A DNA stretch of 64,000 bases from positions 91,995 to 155,994 of the forward strand of contig JAEOSL010000001.1 in NCBI GenBank assembly GCA_016840385.1, read 5' to 3'. The position numbers and the translations under genes were made by a program. Positions 1 to 8,497 of the stretch are shown here, piece after piece. Source of the DNA: Candidatus Thorarchaeota archaeon (GTDB lineage: Archaea; Asgardarchaeota; Thorarchaeia; Thorarchaeales; Thorarchaeaceae). Below the pieces are notes generated by a model. The model was not told where the DNA came from. It saw only the letters and a program-made list of their open reading frames with translations, and ran no database searches. The first letter of the stretch is position 1, and every line of letters starts with the position of its first letter.

Positions 1-884
1 GCTGCAAAATCGACTGTGTCTTTCTTAAAAGTTGGAGTGACAAAGGGGAATCCTGTCTTTGACCACTCTTCAACTTGATCAATGATTAGGGTCTGTGTTC
101 TCAGTCTATCTGGAGATTTGGTTTCCAATAGCTCACGGGTACTCTTTCTTCTCTCACCTTCTTCCAGTGGATTCTCTTCACGAACTTTGTTTCTCAATAC
201 ACGCCGTACTTGTCGACATGCTGAGAGGGCATAATGGTATGATCCATTAGATTTCTTCTGAATGGTATCCTTTACTTTTCGAATGAGGTCTGATGGAATC
301 CGTTTGTTAGTCATAAGTCGCAAAAGCTGCTTTTCATCAGAAGCTAGAATGTTCAAGAGGGAATTGACAAGACTCCGACGAGTATACGTTGCATAGATTA
401 TCCTAGCGGCAGTTTCAAGAGCGTTACGGTATAGTCGCTCATACACAAGCTGGCCAAATTCGTTATCATATTTCCACTTGAGCCGTGATTCTTTTCGGAG
501 AATGTTGTATAACATGCCTCTTGAGTCTTCCAAATCCTTTCCTAAAATATCGAAGTATGATGCATCAGAAAACACTCGTTCTAGAATCAAGTTCACTGCT
601 GCACGATATTTTCTGAAACTCTGAATGATAACAAAGAGATCCAAATTATTACATTTACGACCACTAAGTCTATGGAGCTTATCAAGTTGAAATATGGGAT
701 TTGATGGATTCCTACCCAGTCCTTTTCGAGCTACAGTTCTTGAATACGAATTCAAGGTGAACCTTTGGATAAGAGGTGTCGATGATGGGTAAAAGCGTTT
801 ATCGTCCATTGTTAGTTGCCCTGTTCTTACTGTAGTAAAATCCAGTTGCTCGCGGGGACGACGCCGCGAAGAATCATCCTTCAT
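1..884 (-). CDS. Long TnpB/Cas12-like protein, N-terminal 294 residues (cut by window edge)
   Basis: The frame is open from an ATG at 884 down to base 1, so only the N-terminal part is visible and the catalytic C-terminus lies outside. It can be aligned by eye along its length with residues 1-310 of the 719-aa TnpB-like protein at 14284-16443. Shared features are a basic N-terminus containing RRRPR, a helical region, and a block around GFPFVTP versus GYPFSIP followed by DFA/DFS. I therefore infer that the missing part holds a RuvC nuclease domain and zinc finger. It diverges from the giant RecB-like protein starting at 1092, with about 200 bp of shared upstream DNA containing a palindrome and a TATA-like run. 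Whether its RuvC residues are intact cannot be judged here. Confidence 0.7.
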   Translation of the reverse strand, partial: MKDDSSRRRPREQLDFTTVRTGQLTMDDKRFYPSSTPLIQRFTLNSYSRTVARKGLGRNPSNPIFQLDKLHRLSGRKCNNLDLFVIIQSFRKYRAAVNLILERVFSDASYFDILGKDLEDSRGMLYNILRKESRLKWKYDNEFGQLVYERLYRNALETAARIIYATYTRRSLVNSLLNILASDEKQLLRLMTNKRIPSDLIRKVKDTIQKKSNGSYHYALSACRQVRRVLRNKVREENPLEEGERRKSTRELLETKSPDRLRTQTLIIDQVEEWSKTGFPFVTPTFKKDTVDFA

Positions 885-925
885 CGACACTTCACCAAAT
901 TAGCTATTTCTTTTCAGGGTATATA

Positions 926-946
926 AGCCCATACTACGTATGGGCT
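926..946. promoter_or_regulatory. Palindrome in the divergent promoter region
   Basis: Two perfect 9-bp inverted arms, AGCCCATAC and GTATGGGCT, are separated by 3 bp. The element sits between the divergent TnpB-like gene (start 884) and the giant gene (start 1092), next to a TATATAA run at 920-925. It is a plausible operator or transcript hairpin. Its core CATAC-N3-GTATG recalls the TGTAC-N-GTACA palindromes found upstream of the other two TnpB-like loci, but it is not identical to them. Confidence 0.45.
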
Positions 947-1091
947 AAAGCGTTTACCAGATTTAAAATTTAGATGATTATTTGAAATTCTATTTCCATT
1001 CTATTCATCTAATTAACCTATTTTAGAAAGTAATAGGAAAATTTACACCCGTAAAATACAAAATTAAATATGGAGATGATATATCTAATGG

Positions 1092-4000
1092 GTGATGACT
1101 CGCTCGAGAGGACGACCTGTTATTCCGATTCCAGTACATCCAGAGCGAGTGCTATCAAGAGCGATAAAGGCGGGTCTCTCAGTAACGATAGAACTTCAAA
1201 GAAATATCAAGAACAAAACTTCACAGAAATACTATGAACGGTCTCGTGAACGTTGGAGTATAAGACAACAGGTCTATCAGCTCACCAAAGAGCGAGGTGC
1301 TCCTGATTTTTCTCATATAAGTAAAGCAGAACCTCCTACTAGAGATGACGTGAAACTGATGTTCTATGAGAAGGCTGCTGAGTATGGTTTTACAGAAACC
1401 CAGCGACAGAAGAAATTAGCTGATACTGTAGATCCAGTCAACCAGAGATTCAACGCCGGTGGTAGTGTTGTTCGAGAGAATTCCGAGATTATGTTTCCCC
1501 ATCCTGACCCTGAAGACTTTGGAACGTATTCCAGACGTGTAGGGAAGACAAGAAAAAAGTTCAGACGTGCGGGATATGAGGGGTCATCCTTTGGACCAAG
1601 AGTCATCTTAGCTCATCCTGACCTTCCTTCTCTGGATTTTGGAGATGCAATTCGAAGTCATAATGAGTATCTAGCAACCTTCTGTGCTATTCATGATGTT
1701 TCGGTAAGAGAAACTACTCGATATAGCCAGCTCTTCTTCTTGCTCGCACGTCCCTATCTCGAATATTTCTATTCAGAGTTCTCCTGTGGAAAATCTAACT
1801 TTCAGAAAGGAGTGAACTGGGCGCTTCGACAGGTCAAGGAATTGATCCGTGAAGCTGGGTATCAACCTACTATCTATGAGAAGAAGACTGTTACACGTCA
1901 ACTTGAGTTTGAAAAGGGAAACAAACAGAATCGGAACCATGAGAATTGGACTTTCTTCAAAAAAATGGAGGAGGACGCAAGGTCTCTCTATGGTGAGAAG
2001 AGCCCAGCAGTCATGAACATGATGCGGTTACGAGGAGAACTCGGAGAAGGAAAAATCCGACCTCGACAAGAAGTTAGTTCGCTATTTACTATAGATGATG
2101 TAGAACACATCAGGAACAAGATAGCAAGAAAGGCTCGAATTGCTGGGTCTACTATGCACAAGAGAATCGCAGACCTCTTTCCCAGTCCCTGGCACGTGAA
2201 TGACATCATCCTCTCGGGAGATAGGTATACTCGGACATCAGAATACCTTATTCTCACAGAAGTACCCATTGAAACTGAATACGGAGCTGGAAAGATAGAC
2301 CTTCTGCTCTGTGTACGCACAGTCAGTAAGGATGGAAAACAGGTCTTCTGGATGCCTGTCTTCATCCTTGAGATAAAGACTCGATTGGGACAGAGCATGT
2401 ACGTGGATGCAGACCACAAGGAGTCAGAGGTCAGGTCGGAGGCCAATCAGCGAGTTGTTTCAAACTTCCCACTGAGTGACCAGCCGCTCAGCGATGACCG
2501 TTGGAGTGAGATTGTCCAGTCAACGCCTACTAAATCAGCTCGGGAGCAGTTGACTGTCTACAGTCAAGCACTCATAGAGAACTATGCTACAGTAACAGAG
2601 GAGGAACTTGGTCCAATCCTAAGAGGTGTTGTTGCCATCGAGTCTTCTTCGGACATCAATGAGATTCGGTCGATTATTGAGCGGCTCGTCATTCACGGGT
2701 ATGAGAATGTGAAGGACCGAGTGCGAACTATCAAACGAACTGTCTTTACTCCATCACAGGATATCGATTCTCGTATCACGCTGGTCATTGATGAACAACC
2801 AGGACCGAAGAAACCAACAGATGAATCCATTGAGACTCCTTGGAGTCCACCATATTCCCCATTCAAGACCAATAAGAACACAGAGGGAGAGTTTCTCCTC
2901 TATCTTGCAGGTCATTCTCCTACATCTGCTGGACAGTCTGCTGCATGGAATGCTAGATACTACCATGGTCTCCAGATGGTCTATGAGATGAACAAGAAGC
3001 AGAAAGATACCAAGTTTGTCTGGATCGACTTGGCAAGTCAGTTCAATGAACCTCGCCTTGCAGAGGCACGTCTTCGCCTGCGACCTCGTGGATATTCCAA
3101 TGAAGAAACCGCTAAGGTCCAGCCAGATCACATTCGAGAGTTCTTTGAGAGTATTGGAGTCACCGGATATCTGGATGAAATCATGTCCTATCTGTACCAT
3201 GATGGGGCGCTACCGTCCTTCAATTTGAAGACAAGAAAGAGGAAACAGGTTATCATCATCAGTGGTGCAGACACCCTCCGTGATGCAACACCATCATCTC
3301 ATAGAGAGAAGTTCTCTGTGTTGATTGAACACCTGATAAGCAGCTTTCCAGTTGACAGCAAAACTACTATTGTATGGTTTGATTCACCTGTTCCCTCAGT
3401 TGAGAAGTCTATCCCCTACTCCACAAGAGCTCTACTCCCCTATTATGACACGTCACCTCTTGGGACAGTTGTGACTGAGATTATCTGGAATCTCCCAGTA
3501 GCACCAAAAGGTGTGATTCAACCTGACAAATGGAGTCTTCCAACCATTGCCGATGCACCCATGCATGATGACATCAGAGTCATTGTTCGTCATAGTCCAG
3601 ATGAGTTCCACACAGAACTTACCCATGTGCCCTTTCTACAAGGATGGTCAAAACGATTCCGGAATAAAGGGTCTGGACAAGTCGTTCACGAGTACGACAT
3701 AGATGACATAGTTCCTGAGAAGAAGACCCGAAACCGTATGAGGCTTCTCTCCCTGACTCTGCTTCCTTGGCTAGTACGCTTGTGGCCGCAGGAAACTTTG
3801 ACTGGTGATTCTGATGAAACCTTACACGCCCAAGTCAGGCAAGTTGATGAGCAGTACCGTGGTGGGTCTGAGTCACTACCTATTACGAAGACAGTACTAA
3901 CTACCCCACCATGCACCCCACCACGATTGCTAGACCTAGTTAGATTCAAGCTCCCTGCAACCATGAGTGGGTTATCCTATCAAACACTGTCTATGAGTAA

Positions 4001-6083
4001 GATTAACGCCCAGCGGCTCTACAGGTCCCCACGGAAATTGCAGACCAAGCTGCTTCAGAAGGTTTCAGAAGACATAGCTGTGCCGCAAGTAGAAGCACTT
4101 CCTACTGAAGTTGAGGAAGACCAAGACTGGGTGTTCGGTGTCACGTTCCGGAGTGAGGACCAAGACCTACGATCATGGTGGTTGGTGACTCAAGACCCAG
4201 CACATCCCGCAAGAATGCTGGTGGGCTGCTTCACTGGCCGGTCTCCCGACAAGGATGGCTTTCTCTGGGCTGAAACCAGGCACAAGTTAGTGACCCAGGC
4301 CAACTTGGAAGAGATTCTAGGATTTCCCCAGACCATGATGATCGGGAGAACAGCAGGGGATACAATGGAGTACTGGAGTTCTGAAAATGATGATGCACCA
4401 GTCTATTCGGGAACCCTCGAATTCAAGAGCTATGGGCGATTATCTAGAGGACATCTTCGTGCTCTGCGTTCAAGCCTGTCAGAAGAACCGCTTAATGGAC
4501 CTTCACATGACGTACGACCATCAGAGGACTTCTATAGGAGGACAGTAGATGCCCTGAAGAGGCATCTTGCAGCAGTTTCCAGTCCAACCCCAGTCAGTGT
4601 ACACTTGGATATGGACAAGAAAGAGGGAGTGTGCACAGTCCTCTTCAAGAATGAAGACGAGGTCATTCAGGAAGTCACAGTCATATATACTGCGGATCTT
4701 ATCTCAACTCTTAGAAGACCCATGACCAGTGCAGGACCACTATTCACTGATTCGGGAGAGTATGTGACATGGAGTGTCTTCGAGGATATTGAATATGGAG
4801 AGCTTGACTTCATCAGTAATTATATCACCTACACCGCAGCACGAAAGGCTCCAGAGGAACTCCCAAAGAAGCTTGCACAGTTCTTTGAGGAAGCCATAGA
4901 CCTCACTGTGAGTATCTCCCATGATGTATCAGTCTGCCCAATTGTTCAGAGTGAAGAGGAAACGGAACATGGAACCTGTTGGAAGATTGACCTTCCATCA
5001 GAATGTCCAGACCATATCAGGGAACAACTAGGTAGATCCATGACAGGAGAAGAAGTGAATGGTTTCCTTTCCCCCGGGAAGTACTACACTAGTGGAAGAC
5101 TCTATACCTTTGACTTCATTGTGCCCAAGGTCTCTGAACAGGACGAGAGTATTGTCTTTCACGAGGAACGGTATATTCGGATATTCTTACGTAGTCAGAA
5201 CCTGAACTTGAGAAAGCTACCATCGGGGACCTATTTGCTTGTTGAGGAGCAGCAATGGCTAGTGTCCATTGGTTGGGAGGACCAGTATTTCGAGTGGACT
5301 GCTCAGTCTCTTGTGTCAGGACTTCCCTTCAGAGGGAACAACCAGAAGGTTGAACTCACTCACGGAAGGGGAAAAGAAAAAGAGTGTGAGTACCTCATGG
5401 AGGTCATTACCTCCCAGATTCCCTGGAAGCAGATTCAGGACTATTCGAAGGTGCGAGAACAGGTTTTCTCAGGATTGGAGGATCGAGGGTATACTGAAAC
5501 AAGTCCAACGTGCGAGCTTAAGATTATCTCCCAGACAGAGAGTGAGTTTGTATATGGTATCTATCTTACTGCTGAGTTGCAGGATACACTCCTCAGTCAG
5601 TATAGCATTGTGGTAGATGAGCCGATAACAGCAGAAGGTATCATCGATGGTCTTTCACAGAGCTTGACTGAGGGAGATTTGAGGTCCTACAATATTGTGG
5701 GTGAGGAGCGGTTTCTTGCAGAGCTTGAAGCATGGTTACAGAAATACGCACTGGATCCTGAGGGAGGTGATGAATCCCCGGAAGCTTGGACCGTGACGCT
5801 CTCGGTAGAACAGGAGATAGAAGGGATCCAGTGGACAGCTCAACAGGGAAAGAGTGGACCATACAAGAGTGGCACTCTCTGGCTAACCCATGAAGAATTG
5901 TGTCAGCAAGGACAGGAGGCTGCCTGTGAAGAAGTAAGGAGCTTGGTTGAGATAGAGGTGGTCCCACATCTGGAAGAGATAGACGATCTGGATGAGGTGT
6001 TTGACGAACAGATCCCTACTGTGATAGCAGAGATATTTCAACGAACCCGCGAACCTACCGAGTCCGAAGAGCAGCAGCTCTGA
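1092..6083 (+). CDS. Giant RecB-like nuclease protein 1 (1663 aa)
   Basis: No named family is recognised, but it is clearly paralogous to the proteins at 20503-24780 and 38817-44150. Visible order: an N-terminal helical region with the family motif YGFTETQR; a block around LDFGDAIRS; a RecB/Cas4-type PD-(D/E)XK nuclease with GSTMH (H356), D403, E427-I-K429 and QLTVY (Q486, Y490); then a RecA-like segment with a degenerate P-loop (SPTSAGQSA, 609-617, glutamine in place of lysine) and a Walker-B-like strand VIIISGAD (720-727). The long C-terminal half has beta-rich repeats and a block HGTCWKIDL shared with giant 3. The start is GTG at 1092, or ATG at 1095, with purine-rich sequence upstream. 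It diverges from the TnpB-like gene at 884. A DNA-cutting or DNA-processing role is inferred from the motifs; the biological role is unknown. Confidence 0.85.
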   Translation: MMTRSRGRPVIPIPVHPERVLSRAIKAGLSVTIELQRNIKNKTSQKYYERSRERWSIRQQVYQLTKERGAPDFSHISKAEPPTRDDVKLMFYEKAAEYGFTETQRQKKLADTVDPVNQRFNAGGSVVRENSEIMFPHPDPEDFGTYSRRVGKTRKKFRRAGYEGSSFGPRVILAHPDLPSLDFGDAIRSHNEYLATFCAIHDVSVRETTRYSQLFFLLARPYLEYFYSEFSCGKSNFQKGVNWALRQVKELIREAGYQPTIYEKKTVTRQLEFEKGNKQNRNHENWTFFKKMEEDARSLYGEKSPAVMNMMRLRGELGEGKIRPRQEVSSLFTIDDVEHIRNKIARKARIAGSTMHKRIADLFPSPWHVNDIILSGDRYTRTSEYLILTEVPIETEYGAGKIDLLLCVRTVSKDGKQVFWMPVFILEIKTRLGQSMYVDADHKESEVRSEANQRVVSNFPLSDQPLSDDRWSEIVQSTPTKSAREQLTVYSQALIENYATVTEEELGPILRGVVAIESSSDINEIRSIIERLVIHGYENVKDRVRTIKRTVFTPSQDIDSRITLVIDEQPGPKKPTDESIETPWSPPYSPFKTNKNTEGEFLLYLAGHSPTSAGQSAAWNARYYHGLQMVYEMNKKQKDTKFVWIDLASQFNEPRLAEARLRLRPRGYSNEETAKVQPDHIREFFESIGVTGYLDEIMSYLYHDGALPSFNLKTRKRKQVIIISGADTLRDATPSSHREKFSVLIEHLISSFPVDSKTTIVWFDSPVPSVEKSIPYSTRALLPYYDTSPLGTVVTEIIWNLPVAPKGVIQPDKWSLPTIADAPMHDDIRVIVRHSPDEFHTELTHVPFLQGWSKRFRNKGSGQVVHEYDIDDIVPEKKTRNRMRLLSLTLLPWLVRLWPQETLTGDSDETLHAQVRQVDEQYRGGSESLPITKTVLTTPPCTPPRLLDLVRFKLPATMSGLSYQTLSMSKINAQRLYRSPRKLQTKLLQKVSEDIAVPQVEALPTEVEEDQDWVFGVTFRSEDQDLRSWWLVTQDPAHPARMLVGCFTGRSPDKDGFLWAETRHKLVTQANLEEILGFPQTMMIGRTAGDTMEYWSSENDDAPVYSGTLEFKSYGRLSRGHLRALRSSLSEEPLNGPSHDVRPSEDFYRRTVDALKRHLAAVSSPTPVSVHLDMDKKEGVCTVLFKNEDEVIQEVTVIYTADLISTLRRPMTSAGPLFTDSGEYVTWSVFEDIEYGELDFISNYITYTAARKAPEELPKKLAQFFEEAIDLTVSISHDVSVCPIVQSEEETEHGTCWKIDLPSECPDHIREQLGRSMTGEEVNGFLSPGKYYTSGRLYTFDFIVPKVSEQDESIVFHEERYIRIFLRSQNLNLRKLPSGTYLLVEEQQWLVSIGWEDQYFEWTAQSLVSGLPFRGNNQKVELTHGRGKEKECEYLMEVITSQIPWKQIQDYSKVREQVFSGLEDRGYTETSPTCELKIISQTESEFVYGIYLTAELQDTLLSQYSIVVDEPITAEGIIDGLSQSLTEGDLRSYNIVGEERFLAELEAWLQKYALDPEGGDESPEAWTVTLSVEQEIEGIQWTAQQGKSGPYKSGTLWLTHEELCQQGQEAACEEVRSLVEIEVVPHLEEIDDLDEVFDEQIPTVIAEIFQRTREPTESEEQQL

Positions 6084-6176
6084 AACCGTAGACTCTTCCC
6101 TTCGATTTTGTATTATTTTTTCCACTGTAGATATCCTGAAAAGGGTTTAACACTGATTTAATGATGGTCGAAGAGA

Positions 6177-7130
6177 TTGACAAAAGCAAGAACCCTACTC
6201 ACACAAGAACTCATCTCACAGTTAGATGAGGCTGGGTTTAGTCTATCTTCGCAGTGCGATGTGAGACCAAGTTGTTTTGATCTAGTTGCCCGAAAGGGAG
6301 AACAACTTCTCTTAGTCAAGGTACTATCGAACATTGATGCTCTAACAAAGGAAGATGCAGACGCACTCCAACTTGTAGCACATTTCTTTCATGCCACACC
6401 ATTGATTGTTGGACATAAAACACGAAAGGGAGAGCTTGACTCAGGTGTTGTCTACAAGCGACATGGTGTATCAACCATAGCACCACGAAGTTTTCAGAGC
6501 ATGATTATTGAAGAGAGAATGCCTCGAGAATTCGCACAGAGAGGTGGAAGACTCGTAGCAATAGATGGAGCTAAACTACGAGAGGCAAGATTAGAGCAAC
6601 AGATGTCAACAGGAGATCTGGCAGACTGTATCCAAGTATCGGCAAGGGCTGTTCTGGCCTATGAGAAGGATGAGATGGATGTCAGTGTTGATGTTGCTGA
6701 ACGTCTTGAGAAAGTGCTTGAAACTGATTTGATGATACCTATCGACCTTCTTCAGGAACGTGCTGAACTTCCTACTATGCAACATGGAACTCCAACTGAG
6801 GTTCTAGAAGTGCGGGTCGATGAGTTCTTTGCTCGGTTAGGCATGAAAGTTCTTTGGACAGATCGTGCACCATTTCATGTAGCTGCAAAGGAAAAGGATG
6901 CACCATTAATCTCAGGTGTTGGCTCACTCAAGAGCTGGAGCCTGAAGAAACGCATGGAGATCCTCAAGAGTGTATCCAAGGTTGCAGAGTCTGATGCGGT
7001 AATCATTGTAGAAGAAGGACAGAGTGAGGAAAATGTAGCTGACCTTCCTGTCATTAGACAACTTGAGTTAGATGAGATTGATAAACCACGAGAACTCAAG
7101 AAGATAATTGAGGAACGGTCTGGGGATTAG
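6177..7130 (+). CDS. Archaeal HTH-type transcriptional regulator (COG1395-like)
   Basis: A 317-aa protein. The N-terminal part resembles a nuclease-like sensor fold (CFDLVARKGEQLLLVKVL), followed near residues 135-180 by a Cro/CI-type helix-turn-helix (LREARLEQQMSTGDLADCIQVSARAVLAYE, quoted in parts: LREARLEQQMS, TGDLADCIQVSARAV). This layout matches the archaeal putative HTH regulators found across Euryarchaeota and Asgard genomes. The start is TTG at 6177 after a purine-rich stretch. It lies 93 bp after giant 1 and ends 2 bp from the convergent RNase HII gene. It is probably a host gene marking the right edge of accessory block 1. Confidence 0.75.
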   Translation: MTKARTLLTQELISQLDEAGFSLSSQCDVRPSCFDLVARKGEQLLLVKVLSNIDALTKEDADALQLVAHFFHATPLIVGHKTRKGELDSGVVYKRHGVSTIAPRSFQSMIIEERMPREFAQRGGRLVAIDGAKLREARLEQQMSTGDLADCIQVSARAVLAYEKDEMDVSVDVAERLEKVLETDLMIPIDLLQERAELPTMQHGTPTEVLEVRVDEFFARLGMKVLWTDRAPFHVAAKEKDAPLISGVGSLKSWSLKKRMEILKSVSKVAESDAVIIVEEGQSEENVADLPVIRQLELDEIDKPRELKKIIEERSGD

Positions 7131-7132
7131 TT

Positions 7133-7810
7133 TTAGAACGAGTCTAATTTTGTTTGGTCAGTTGATTCTTCGGCAACAATTCTTCTCACAGATTCCCAAC
7201 TTTTTCGGATGATTGGAGGTAGTTTCTCTCCATTTCTGACAAGGTTCTTCACAAACTTGACTGTTTTAGGATCGTTTGGATAACCAGACCCAAAATCACC
7301 ATACTTCTGGTGAAATCTCTCAATTGCCAAGTCACGTTCTACCTTAGCGATAATTGAGGCTGCGGAAACCACTGGATATTTTGCATCCGCCTTATGTTCT
7401 GACACTATTTTTGCACCTTTCGAAGCAATTCCACTTAATTCTCCAATCTTTGATCCGAATCGTTCTGCTATTACATCTGCAGCATCCAGATAGATTTCCT
7501 TTGGATTCAGTGCCTTTGCAATAGAAGCAAACTCAGTAACTTCAATCTCGTTCAGGGTAGTTCTCTTTCTTAATCGGTCAATGTCAGCAGCAGAAACAGT
7601 GCGAATCTCAATCTTTGCAGTAATCTTCTCTATCTGTGCCTTTAGTACCAGACGACGTTTGTGTGTGAGAGTTTTGGAATCCTTGGCTCCAATCTTAACT
7701 AGTTCCTGAAGTCTATCTGAATCAACCAAGATTCCACAAATTACCATAGGACCTATCATTGGACCTCTTCCAGCTTCGTCTACACCTGCTATACCACGAA
7801 GATTGGTCAT
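7133..7810 (-). CDS. rnhB: Ribonuclease HII
   Basis: A 225-aa protein with the RNase HII signature GVDEAGRGPMIGP at the N-terminus (the DEAGRG acid pair is catalytic) and later family blocks KDSKTL and YPVVSAASIIAKVERD. It removes RNA from RNA:DNA hybrids, including Okazaki primers and single ribonucleotides. The length is typical of archaeal RNase HII. It is convergent with the HTH regulator, with 2 bp between the stops, and its upstream side faces the tRNA-Trp gene. Confidence 0.97.
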   Translation of the reverse strand: MTNLRGIAGVDEAGRGPMIGPMVICGILVDSDRLQELVKIGAKDSKTLTHKRRLVLKAQIEKITAKIEIRTVSAADIDRLRKRTTLNEIEVTEFASIAKALNPKEIYLDAADVIAERFGSKIGELSGIASKGAKIVSEHKADAKYPVVSAASIIAKVERDLAIERFHQKYGDFGSGYPNDPKTVKFVKNLVRNGEKLPPIIRKSWESVRRIVAEESTDQTKLDSF

Positions 7811-7874
7811 ACATCATTAGGAATGGTTGGACCTTATTACAACTACGGATGAAACGATGATTGGTAAGAGAAAG

Positions 7875-8013
7875 TGGTGGGGACGGGGAGATTTGAACTC
7901 CCGATCGACGAGTGTCTTCGGTGACAACGGTCAGATTTTGACCCCGTGTCTTCTAGGCTCGAAATGAGCCCAGATCTGGAGCCCGTTACCATACCGGACT
8001 AGGCCACGTCCCC
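7875..8013 (-). tRNA. tRNA-Trp (CCA) with a 62-nt intron
   Basis: Read on the minus strand, the acceptor GGGGACG (8013-8007) pairs with CGTCCCC (7885-7879), followed by discriminator A and an encoded CCA (7877-7875). The anticodon loop is CTCCAGA with anticodon CCA at 7979-7977. The 3' exon resumes at A38 (7913) and the stem ACGGG/CTCGT closes. The T arm is GGGAG-TTCAAAT-CTCCC. This leaves an intron at 7914-7975, at the canonical position 37/38. Removing it gives a 77-nt tRNA including CCA. Confidence 0.93.
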
Positions 8014-8497
8014 ATGGCCAAGAGAAAATCATAGGAGTTGGGTTAAGAAGTTTTTGCAATTGCATCAAAAAACACGAGTGATGTAATCTCATGAACTTCC
8101 GTCTGCTCTAGTTTGTTTTGTACTTCTCAGTGCCTAATAAATAACCCAGCAATTTGTTGTTGATTTTACTGATTCTTGCAGGAATTTGATAATTCTAGCT
8201 ATTAGATATGCCACACTCCAAGAAGATGGCAACTACTATCCAGTTACTGAATGGTATGTTGAGTGTGATGAAAAAAATGTGTCCTGATGCAACCCCGGGT
8301 GTACCAACACCTTGGTAATTACCAAGGTAATGATGATTTTGAAAATTATCCTATCATATTGATCTTCGTAGAAATTGTCCCACCTTAGGGACAATACTGT
8401 TTCTTTTTCTATTCAAATAACTCGGTAGACTTGAATGAACAATTCTAAAAGGAAAACTCTCTTCATTGAAATATATCCCTCTGGGGTGCACACCTAA
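8014..8497. other. Gene-free gap with a perfect palindrome
   Basis: I see no convincing reading frame here. The only marked feature is the 20-bp perfect palindrome at 8309-8328. The rest is AT-rich and includes the presumed promoter region of the orphan gene starting at 8498. Confidence 0.6.
8309..8328. promoter_or_regulatory. 20-bp perfect palindrome
   Basis: The arms ACCTTGGTAA and TTACCAAGGT abut with no spacer. The site lies 170 bp upstream of the 673-aa gene and about 300 bp beyond the tRNA-Trp gene. A spacer-free palindrome fits a dimeric repressor site better than a transcript hairpin. The regulator is unknown. Confidence 0.5.

Noticed and set aside
7914..7975. Box C/D guide RNA within the tRNA-Trp intron, as in some archaea
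   Set aside because: A CTGA is present, but no convincing box C (RTGATGA) is seen.
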